A DNA stretch of 64,000 bases, taken from assembly GCA_029204225.1 (NCBI GenBank), contig CM055104.1:44418996-44482995 (forward strand), given 5' to 3'. The notes under the pieces are model-generated. The model was not told where the DNA came from. It searched no databases and worked only from the letters and a program-made list of their open reading frames with translations. This document shows positions 23,744 through 35,700 of this stretch, piece by piece. Numbering within the stretch: position 1 is the stretch's first letter; the number at the start of each line of letters is the position of its first letter. The stretch is from Diphasiastrum complanatum. Its lineage: Eukaryota > Streptophyta > Lycopodiopsida > Lycopodiales > Lycopodiaceae. The position numbers and the translations under genes were made by a program.

Positions 23744-26700
23744 TCCTGAAGAAAAAAGAGTTCAGCAGATCATTTTACTAATTCTAACAGTACAAATCTT
23801 TGAAAGCAATGACTGTCATCCATGGTCCATGGTAGTCCTCTTTCTTCTTTACAATAGTTAAGTCACAACAACAATTTTTAAATGATTAATGACAAATTCA
23901 ATTTAAAAGCACAATGGTATCTTTTGAAAAAATGATAAAACAAAGATTACCTAAAAGGAATAAGTTTCGTCTAGAAAAAGTTATTCCATCTTAAAAGCTT
24001 GAGGATTGCTACCGTGAGATCAAGGGCACAAAAAGCAGCCATAGCTCCACCCATTGAATGGCCAGTGATCATGATCGGCAACTCGGGTCTTTTAAGAATA
24101 AGTGATTGAATTGCCACAATAAGACGAGGTCGAAGTGTTGTGTTATGGTAAGCAGAATAGAATCCATGATGCACCTGCAATACAATAAATAAGGAAGGAT
24201 ACCATTTGAATAGTAGAAGCTATGTATGACATCACATGGAAGCTTACTATACAAAAAATCTGCTGAATTACATACTTAAAAGAATAAAATCCATGATGCA
24301 ACAGCACAAGAATAAATAAAAAAAGATGTTACTGAAGCACAAAAGCTATAAATGAAATCACATGCAAGCTTATTATATAGAAAAGCTACTCAATTACTTC
24401 CTTGAAGGAATAAAATTGATCATTTTTACCATGGCATCGGTCACTCCAGGGTAGCCAAAATCCAACTGCTTCCAATACAAGTCCTCCAGCCAATTATGAA
24501 AACTGAAAGCACATAGTTGCCAGCAAGAAAACTATTTAAGTGACATGAATTTTTTAACATACTAATTGTTTGCTATAAGCACAATGGCTTATTGTGAAGT
24601 TTGCTTTTTGAGTAAGATCTATCATATAGTCAAGCTTAAACAATAATAAAAATAAAAATCTACAACCTTTGAACTTGTACTTTACGAGGTGAAAAAAGCT
24701 CTTAAATGGTAAAACATTCAATCTAAAAAGGAAAAAAGACACCAATCATGCAATTGAATTTGAGACTTAAAAAACAGGACAACATAATAATGTTGGTGCT
24801 TGTAGGTGTTCACATAAGGATTGGTAGTATCTAGAGCCTCACACCATGTTGCCAGTTGAAGAGCCAATTAGAAAAATACAAACTCCAATGTTTTTTAGTA
24901 TCCATAGTTGAAACTTGAAAGCTTAGATATAAACTGACGTTGACATCACCTTCAAAACCATCAAATGCCTAGTTTTGGAAATACCAAAAAAAAACAATTG
25001 GATGGTGCTCACCTTCACAAAATATCTCAAAGTGCTATTAAAACCAAAAGCAAACTCAAACATCTCTAGTTTTTAGAAGAAACTTCTACATGATAGTTTC
25101 CTTGAAAGTTTATCTCCACATGACAACCAATGCTATACCTTGAAACTACATTCCTAAATGGAAAATGGCTTTTTATGCATCAAAGTGCATCCATATGTGG
25201 CCAACATGTTAAATGAAAGCTAAATAAAAAGTCATTGGAAGCAATTTCTACAACAATGCACCGTACATGCCCTCTAAACAGGTCCTTTCTATACACTCTA
25301 GTATGCCCACGATGCTCCTCTTTCCTCCACCCCATCTTGTTGTATGTTGCCCAGTAGAACCTTAGCCTCCTTTCTAGGCTCTAGTCTTTCTTCCAAAAAT
25401 CCTCATCCTTGGGCCTATTATGATACATTCAAAAATATGCCATCAAATAGAGAATAGAAAGAGCATTATTCATGAACAATGAACAATCTCCTTCTAAAAT
25501 TACTAAAGGTCACCTGATACAATCGTAGACAAAGCCTTACAAGCAGTGCAGTTGAGTTCTCCCACAAAGCCCACGCATCTCAATAATCAAAGGCTATCAA
25601 ATGAGTGTCCTTAACCCCTGATTACGATGTTCTGGGAAATGTGAAGGACCTATCTAGCACAATGGAGGAAATAGTGCATCCAATTGCTAGGAGCCCTAAA
25701 ATGCATGCAATTAAGTATTGAATGTCCTTAACACTCCTGCATTTGAAAACATTGCCCTCAATGTGGGCTTTAAAAAATCAGATGCTGAAATTAAAACTGC
25801 ATATGGTTAAGATGTCGAGAAGCCTCAGAAAGAGGTGGATCGACAATAGTAGAGGTGGATGCAGGAGGAGTGCCAGTCCGTGCCTCAAGTCGATAAAATC
25901 AGGATCCAAACTAATCAAAGCAACTCCCAAACTCCTATCGCATTAGCTGAAATTGCTGAAAATTGGACCCTTAAGACTAAGCAAAAGCTACCCTCCTTTC
26001 AAGTAACTTGGAGGGAAATACGAAAATTAAAATACTACTCCAAATTAGGATCCATGTACAATGGTGTTCCGAGGCTTGTCAAATGTAGTAAAAAGTGTGC
26101 GTCCACTAATGATAAAGTCAAATAACATGCTAATACCGAAAGTAATATAAAAATAAATGATGCCACCATAATAATGTAATAGTCATGCATGGAATGGTCA
26201 TCATATCGACATCTATGTCCATAATAGTTATAGAGGACATCGAAGATTACATTTTAATGACAAAAGGCATACATGTGGCCTAGTAAAACAAGCAACACAT
26301 GAACTAGCATAGTACTACAAACGGAAAGTGGTAAAAAGTGATAATTATCAAGTAGAAAATAAATTGTGCAACACTAGAAACAAAGTGTTCATAAATAAAA
26401 CCAATGAAATAGATGTGGAGACTTTGATAGTTTAGTATCTGAATTGACCAAAGAAATGAGAAGGAAATCTATAACAACACTTTTCCTAGCACCACATTGT
26501 GAAGTTGAGGATCTACTACTGTTGATATATGACCAACCTTCTCTCCTGTGTTCCACGAAATGCAACCACAATTGCTGGAAGAATATTTGAGACTCCAACA
26601 AATGCCTACATAAAGAATGTGGCACAATTAAGGTTTTGACATAATCCTATAGCATCTTATTAGAACGTATCGTCAAGGAACAATGCTTTTGAATTCAAAA

Positions 26701-29700
26701 GAAAAATCATAAAATAAAACATGACTTACAATGAATAACACACCCAAAGAGAAAAAAATCAATGTACCGAAGAAAATGAAAGAAAAATGCAAAAGGAGGT
26801 AGTAGTATCATCTAAAAATCTTTGCGAGATTCATATAACAGTCAATGAGCGGTTCATTCAATTGCATAGTTATAAAGTTGAGTATTTGAAAGAGAACACA
26901 AAGTTTGCAATTTCTTTGACAGTGTAGAGAAAAGAAGTGCAATCTTCAAAATCATAACTGATTTAATTCAAAAGCCTTATTATACTAAAAGGTACACGTC
27001 AAGAATGTTTCAAGCTATGGGAGTACAGAACTTCTTTGATAAGAACTTCTTTGTAGGACTTAACGAAAGCTGAAAACGAAATTCAACCATAAAACAAACT
27101 CTCTGCTATTAAAAAAACGTATTAGCCATAGCAAAAAGATCAAATATATGTCTCATGTTACTCTGGATTGAAAATCTTCTGATGGTTGAGGATATCGTGT
27201 AAATACTGTAATTTTCAATAGGGGCAAGGCACCCTATCTAAAGGTTGACGGTGGTGGTCTCCTAATCTACAGGCGTCGTCTCCAATCTTAGTGTCTAAAA
27301 GAAAACTTTGCCTCATCTTTTGACCTGACTATGCATTTGACCAAGGGACTTGCCGAGAAAAGAAAGATGTGATCTTATTGATATTGGTGCTAAGAAAGAA
27401 TTTAGTGTCTCAAAGAGCACAAGAGAAAGAAAGACATAAATGTCAATCTATTTTGGGTATCTGAAAGTATATAAGACTAAAAAGTACATTTAGAATAGGA
27501 GCATACTAGAAAGAAACAAAGCCAAGACTGATAATAACAACAATACTAGGAACTAATTATGATGTCGTGAAGTGGGTGGCCATCAACGATGTCTTATTAA
27601 GATCTACACAAATAAATAGAATAAAAGCCATTCTGTAGTGTCTTGGAGTAGAAGTCTAAAGAGGTCATGGTGGTAGCTAAAGTGCATGATGGTAATGTTG
27701 TACATCATGGTGAGCACCTATAGGCATACATTGTGATAGGCGGAAGTGCAATATAATAGGTCTTTGTTACCATCCACTAAGACCAACGATCTATTGAACC
27801 AATTTACAATACTTACCGATGTAGTTAACCAATTTTTGAAAGCATTTCCATCCAAAGACCCAAAATACATGGAGATTCAAAAGTCACGAGCATATAGAAG
27901 CTTGGGACATGAAGCATGGACCATTGATGAAATTGGACATGGCACTTAAACTGAAGAAAAAGTGCTAGGGGCTTGGGATGGTATCCCAAGACTAACCTGA
28001 TCTTGAATGACCAAAAATTGAGCATTAAGCACATTTTCTAAAATGTGCAAAACATCTAGTTGTGGTTGTAATATAAACATCTAGCTATGGTTGTAATGTC
28101 TGTTGTATGACCTAAAGAGTCTCATGTAGAGATGGGTCATCACCTCTTGAAGAGAAATCATGAGGCATCTTCAAGTACTAGAAGTAGAAATAATATTCAA
28201 AGAGCAAATACTTGAGAGAGGAGACTCTTGTCATCACCCCAACTAGGCTCAAAAACCACCAACTGCACAAATAGAATAGAACCATGTATATATGAAAAAC
28301 TAGCTTAATGCACACTAGAGGTAGAAGAATTCTTGTATGGAAATATGTTCTGTACGATAATGCTTAGGTGCACAACAGGCGATTTGGTTGTGGCAAATGG
28401 GCTAGGGTGCATGTACCCTATGTCACCAAAACCAAGATTTGAAACTTTTGTTTTGTATGAATTTCATACGATATCGCTAGGTGCATGATGGCCTATTTGA
28501 TGCGAGAAAATGGGCTAGGGCGCTCTTATCCACTAATATCAAAAAAAAAAATCGTACAATATCACTTAGGTGCTCAACAGGCCATTTGGCTGTGGGCAGA
28601 TGGGCTAAGGCGCACATCGCCAACATCACAAACCCTACAAAATGAATATTATCAATGCTGCAAAATGGACTCTTTCAAAAAATCTAGCCGAAAAAAGAAT
28701 AAACCCAAGACAGTGCTCTAATACTAGATTATTAACTGAATCATAGATTCTGTATTGATCAAGCGTAATCAACAATACATGAAGAAATCTAACAATCTCC
28801 CACGAAGAATGGAAAATGGCAACACATATAATATGTTAGAATCCCCATCATCGAATCCGGTCATTGCTAAGCAAGCTTGGATCTCCGATAAGCCATCATG
28901 TCCCATACCACCATGCCTTACCCTTGACCCTCACCTACCTTCATCCTGAGGCCCAGATTAATGTCCTAACCATTCATTGAAGAGCTCTTCATTCTCCTCT
29001 TGGAGATCCACCTCTATATACATAGTCAGTCACGTCTCAACGACACACGTCAATTGTGCACACTGACGTGGGTCCACAACAAAGGGTCACCTCGCGCCAA
29101 TAGGACATTGACATGTAGCACCAACTTGACCTATAAGCAGTAGCAAGGAAAAGAATTTTCGCAAGAAGAGCCCAAGCAATACCAAATCATAAGTTGACAA
29201 AAGAATGTAGATAAGGCCTATTTACAATCCCTTCAGGAATCCTAATAGCACAATTTGAATAATAAAGGGAGGCAAAACTTTTGGTGAAAATAGTGAGCTC
29301 TCCTAAAGAGCTCCCACTTTAGTTACTTAACTAATAATAATTGGCCCTTAGTCAATTCTGAATCACATGTTTCAAATTGTCAACAATCCGGGACCCAAAT
29401 CGCAAAATTATTATTATTGTTATTATTATTATTCAAGGGAAAAAGACTATTAGTTGAATGTTTTTTTACAGTGTAGCTAGCCTTAGACGTTAACTATAGA
29501 TAGTTAGCTTGCCTAGTCAGTCTAGTTAACTACTGGAGTTTCCATAAACATAAATCATTATTCGAACATTTTTTTTAATTATAAATTGGTCCCTAATAGC
29601 ATGAACCTATAGGCCTTCATAAAACGGTTTTGAAATCTCAAGTCAAGGATTGTTGACAAGTTGTGCATGGCTGAATTTCAAAACCTGTCGGATGCAAGTT

Positions 29701-32700
29701 CCAAAAAAAAGAAATAGCTTGTTTATCCATGTCATGATTTTTTTTATATTGATAGTTATCCTTAAAGTAGGCCACACACGTTCATCCTTATCCTCAGTCA
29801 TCATCCATAAGTTTGAGACCTAAATAGCATTGAAAGTGATAAATACTTGCAATAGCTCACGATTCCAAAAGGGCTTCCCTTGGTACGCAATTGTTCAATA
29901 GCCTACTACACATAAAGCGGCATTCTTCTACCCTTCTATACAATTCCCTTTAAAAAATTCAAGAAGAAGTTTTAAAAGAATTGTGTTCTAGAAAACCCTA
30001 ACCCTAATTTCTGAAAAGTGATCCATATCACGAGCTACAACTATGAATTAACGCATAAGAAAAGGCTTTCAGGCCTATATACATGAATAAAAAGGGTCTG
30101 TGGTCAACAAATGAATAAAAGGGCTATAAATGTGTAATTCGCATGGCGAGGCGAGTCAAAAGAGATGAGTCCATAACTAATTCCTAGTCCATATGGTTGG
30201 CATAGTATATCCATATCATAGTTGCAGCGCGATTCTGAATCGTGATTCAGAATTGCGATCAGAATCGCGATCCCGATTCGCGATTCGGTATTTTCCCAGA
30301 ATCGTGTAGAATCGATTTTTTTTTTTTTTGAAATTTTTTTGTGCAATATGGGTATCAGATGAAAGCTCTGATCGAGGGGAATATGATTGTGTAGTTTGCC
30401 GACTGTTTTAGGTGCAGGATGGTCCCTTTTAGGTGTATTAACTCCTAGGTTTACAACTTTACGCTAAAGCTGCATCCCATATAAAAAAAAAGAGAACACA
30501 TTGGGGCATTCCCAATGAACATAGCAGGAATCTCCCTTTCTCTGATTCTCCCTCTCTCTATCTCTCTCTCTGATCACGATTCACAACAAACGGAACTAAA
30601 ACCATGCTGAACAAAAACCTAGCTGAATCATTCTGAACTTTAGCCTGAAATGAAACAATTTTTGACAAAACAACCATACTCTCTCTCTCTCTCTCCAACC
30701 ATAAATCATAAACCATAAAACCGAAGTTACTGAACTAAAACCACAAAGAACAATACTGAATCACGACAATGTTGTGAATAGGATCATCATAATATATAAT
30801 ATCGGGCCACATGGCACCAAAAAGGGGTACAATGATGTTCCATGAACGTAATGAAAACTATACAACTAAGGCTCGTCAAAGTCATGGTAGGATAAATCAT
30901 CCGAATCTGTGGACTGCAAGTCCCATGGGTCCGCAGATGAATCGGAACTAGAGGGAGCCATATGCCGTGGTGTGGCCCTGGCTTTGCTGCGTGCTCTGAA
31001 TCCCTGCTGCGTGCCCTGGCTCTAGACCACCCCCCTCCCCCTGCCTCTACCTCTGCCTCCGCCTCTGCCTCTCTCCCCTCCTCTGGCCCCCATCTGGCTG
31101 CCCCCAGCCCTGTGGCTACTCCGTTGTGCCTGTGTGTCAGGTGGCTGTGACCCTACGCCCTGGATGGCCCTACCCACTGTGATGATGCCTGGCCGACGAC
31201 TGCCTGTGATGCTCCACTCCTGTCTACAAAAAGAGTACTCAAACCCCCCCTCCCAGAACCTCTAGGTCTCCCCCTAGGCCTAGCCCATTAGTCCACACCC
31301 AACACATGAAACTTTCAACTATGCACATGCCAATGCTCCTAGCGTCTCATCATTTGGAGGAGGTTCAACCCACTCCTCCTCCTCCACATAGTCTGCCCCG
31401 AGCATCTCTTCACCCTCCGGGCCCTCGTCATCTCCCTCCTCAACCCTCTCCCTCTCTATCCTCCTCTGCCGCCATAAAGCCCGTGCGTCAGCCTGTGCCT
31501 GTCTGTAGAACTCTCTATGGATCTCATCATCCATCTCCTCCTGTGTGGGTGGTGCCCGAGGAGCAGCAGCTATCGAATCCACCAAGCAAGTGTCAGGGTC
31601 CACCTGCAACCAAAAACAATACATTGTTGTCAAGCAGGTAATGTGCAACTCACTGCATATTTTGAAAGCAAATCAATTCATCAAAGCATAGCAAAAAAGG
31701 GGTGATGATGTGACTCACCTCGAGCATCTGACCCTCTCCTCGTGTGCGCCTCAGCATACAGCCGTTGGTGTTCACAAACACCAACCGCCTACACTGCTCT
31801 CCTCTTCTTCGTGTGATACAAGGCCCAGGTGCTCAAATTCCGCTCGCAAGCTCCTGCTGAACAGTCCTGTGGAAGACTCTGCTCTCCATCGAAAGGAAAC
31901 TGGAAGCGCTCAAATGCAAGCAGCTGGCTTGCAATGTTGGCCAGAATCGGACCAATTGGCAAAAGGAAAAACATGGCACATGTAAGACCCCTCGAATTCA
32001 CACACTACCAATGAGTACAATACTGCAGTAACATTGCTACCAACCAATTTCTCACACGTATCTGGTCCGGGCCATACGCGCTCCGTGTACTCCACCCATC
32101 CCCGGTGCAGCTCCGAATCGTCCCTCTCTTGGGTAGAGCGCCACAAGGGGTGCAACATGTGGGCTACGACATGGATGGGTCGGTGGAAGTAGTCCCATCT
32201 AGCCTCCCAGATACGTGAGATCTCGCGCCTCCTGCAACAGACAAATTACAACAATCACTAAACCATAGCATAAAAGAAACGAATCAGACTTGAGTGAGAA
32301 ACAACAAACTAGACACTGAAGAGTCATACCTGTGCTCGTCCAAGGCTGACAACAGAATCCCCTTGCCGATGCGGTCCATGAACTCATAAATGAGACCGAG
32401 GGTGCACCCCTCACGGTCTACCAGGCGCAGCACTCTGAAAATGGGTAGAAGGATCCCAGTAATCTCCTCATCAGCTCTCCAAAACTCGTCGCCGTACACA
32501 GTGGACTGGAAAAATGCCAAATGGGGGAGGTCTGTAAAGTCCCAGAAGGCCACGTTGGAAACCATCCGCCGCAATGTGTCCTTCACCACCACCAATCGCT
32601 CTAGCACCAAGAAGTAAAACGCAAAGCGTGTGGGTGCGGGCTTCTTCAGGTTTAGGGTGGAGAAGGTGCGGAATAGGGCCAACACACGCCTCTTCCTGGT

Positions 32701-35700
32701 GACAAAAGTGACCAGGCGCATGGCCGTAGTAGTGATCTGCAACACAAACATCCAGTAAAAACGTATAGACAGTAGTTGAGACGTGGTTAGCAGCATCGAA
32801 GGAAGAAAGCATAGCAAATAGAACAAACTATACCTCTCTGATCAATGGAAGCGCACGCAGGTCATGGATGAGAAAGTCTATGCAATGTGCAGCACAGGGT
32901 GTCCACACAATGCTGGGGTGCACCCTCATCATAATCTCGCCCATCTGCTTGTAGTTCGAGGCGTTGTCGGTGACAACCTTAACCACGTGCTCAACCCCGA
33001 TGTTAGCAATAACATCTCTAATGACCTCCCATATGAAATCGGCTGTGATGGCGTCACCACCTCGAGTGGCATCCACGCCACGTAGGAATACTGTGCCAAG
33101 CGGGCAAGAAACCAAGACATTGATGATGGATCGCCGACGAATGTCGGTCCATCCATCACTCAATATCGTGCATCCATACCTGCCGCAAAACACCCATTAG
33201 CTACATGCAAAAATTGCGGCACCAGTAAATCCTAAACACATGCAAAGAGATTATAAAGACAAGTTACTTACTGCTGCCAAGTTGAGCGAATGGAACTCAA
33301 CTCCCACGTGATGGTCTCCTCCTACTGACGAAGCAACCTGCCTCGCAGTGCCTCTCGCCTGGGAGGTGTCCATGTAGCATCCACGGCCGCCATCTGTGCA
33401 CATAACTCCCTGAACACCCAAGTGTCAGCAACAGCAAAGGCAATGCCGCACTCGTAAAAGAACTGACCACACAGTCGAGTGCAACGGGCCTGCTGCTCTC
33501 TCTGCTAGCCGCATCGATCAAGGGTCTGCTACCTGGGCCTAACCCCTCTTTGCTGTGTATATGGTGCTCGTGGTCTAGCATGCCCAATGGATGGCTGATC
33601 CGTGGGTGTGTCACTCTCTCTGGCAACATCTGCCGAAGCATGTGGTGCATCTGCTGCCGAGGAGGAGGGTCGAGAAGCACCCGCTATTGCTGAACCGACA
33701 TGCTCATCTGATGGTCCTGCTGCTGCTGCGGATGGAACTGAAGGTGCTATACTAGGCCCTGCACCTGAACCATGCTCTGCCCGTGATGTACTGGGCCCCG
33801 CAGCTGTACCATGCTCTGCCCGTGATGTACTAGGCACTGCATCTGTACCATGCCCAACCCATGATGTACTACGCCCTGCAGCTGTACCATGCCCTGCCCG
33901 TGATGTACTGGGCCCAATACCCATGGTAGGCCCTGCCTGCCTGTGAGCCCTCCTGCATGCCTGCCTGTAGCTGCTCCTGCTACCTGTCTCTGTCTAGAAC
34001 CCTGTGATGCAGTATCGGGCTCGTACATGGTAGACAACCTCTGCAGATCCTCATCAGAAATCCTGGGGCAATCAGATATGCCCAATGTCCGCCCATCTGG
34101 TCCTCTGACCCGCAGCAAGTGAGCCCTCTCAAAACCGTACAGTGAACAGTACCACAGTTCATGAACCGTGGTACGGTTCATGTAATTAATTATTTATTTA
34201 TTTGATTGATTTTTTTATGCCCTTTACCCCCCAAAACCCCTAAAAATAAATAAATTAATTAATTACCACGGTTCTTGGAACCAAACTTTGTGAACCGTAC
34301 GGTTCACTGTACGGTTCCAAGAACTGTGGTGAACCGTCCAAGGTTCACAGGAACTATGGTATCAAGTTGAAGAACAAATATCTAATTAAGATGCACATGT
34401 GGCAAAAGAAACATGGTTAGTGAATGAGGCATCCTTTTGCTTGTTTCTGCTTGAGCCTTGTATTAGTAAAGATGTCATTGAAATAGAATGGACCCTCCTT
34501 CCAAAAAAACACGTGCAATTTATTGGCATGCACATTCCACATTTTTACTTGTGTCCACTAGTTCCTGGAAAACAAGCAGCCTTGTTGGTGTCAGATTACA
34601 CGGGTAGGAAGGACCAGGCACAACCATGCTGTAATCAGTAACTTAGTTAAGCAATTTCTTTGCTCTGAACTGCCGCACAAAGGGCCACAATGGACTCCAC
34701 AGGGACTGTTGCATTCTAAAACTTTTTAAAAGGTTGTGATTTAGAGCTGCAATATAATGTAATAAGGTGATTCCTCTTCTGCAGAAAGCTGTTTAACTTG
34801 AACCTATTTGCCCCTTTGTACATCCTGAAAGTAACTCGAACCTCATCCTTCTTTGCAATTTCTTGTGCATAATACATATGAACCCCGCTTCCCATTTTTA
34901 GAACAAAAATAATCTGCCTATTTCAAGACTAGATAAGAAGCAAGATCAAACGAATTAAAAAAATTAATCCATTTCAATAAAATCCGAAAAGCAATCATAA
35001 TCTACGCTATTATCTTCAGTGAGCTCTGGAGTTCTCTCTTACTTCAATGCAGTCCTCTCCAAAGTATGCAGACGCTAGCGAAAAACAAATGCAATGCATT
35101 ATGTCTCTTCCATGCTCTACCCTTCAGAATCTTTGAAAGTGCTCCATTTGTAGACATAAGTAATATCAACATAATCTTTTACATCATTTTCCCACGTGGA
35201 TGACAGTGTTGTTGAGATCTAACTTTGTAGTTTAGGCAATAAATGTGAACACATTTGTGCTACAGTTCTACATCTGATTCAAGAAGGCACTTTCACCTAT
35301 ATCAGAATTTAGGCCAATATTCTGAGCTATAAGCGGCTCAATTGACTCTCTATATCTTGTTGAAAGGTAACATTACTTTTATGACACTAGAATCAACTAC
35401 CAGAAAACAAAGAATAGCTCATATAAGGAGTACCTGTAAGCAATGAGGTTCATCAACAATTAGATCCGCAATCTGAAAACCCTGTACAAATACGCATTGT
35501 CACATTTTCAGGTGTACATCGACAAAGAAAAGAATAAGATTGATGATGTCCAATATCTTACCAGAGAACAATCGTATATGAAGGAAGATGGTGCAACAAA
35601 GACAAACAGAAATTCAACAATCATAATATCTCAAATGTTAAATGCATCCTCAATCTTGGTTCATCTATGTTACTCTTTACAGTTTCTACTCTCTGTCCAA

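Larger units (their letters stand above)
22611..24012. other. Lipase intron 6 remainder, microsatellite-rich, no gene
   Basis: It contains a 22620-22690 stretch with cagcgatggacagca repeated, the compound microsatellite at 23017-23094 and the long (TC) tract at 23666-23741. Frames of Cys-Val or Ser-Leu here are microsatellite translations, not genes. Confidence 0.7.

Noticed and set aside
24554-24745. Hydrophobic minus-strand frame just upstream of lipase exon 5
   Set aside because: It lies in intron 4, lacks splice continuity with exon 4 and has no family similarity.
33602-33946. Plus-strand 114-codon frame rich in Ala and Pro
   Set aside because: It is the antisense shadow of the hAT minisatellite-containing exon.
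30209-34366. hAT transposase plus flanking catagtt/aactatg ends as a complete element
   Set aside because: The flanking 8-mers (atccatat and gtatcaag) do not match and only about 7 terminal bases agree, so the ends cannot be assigned to the transposase.
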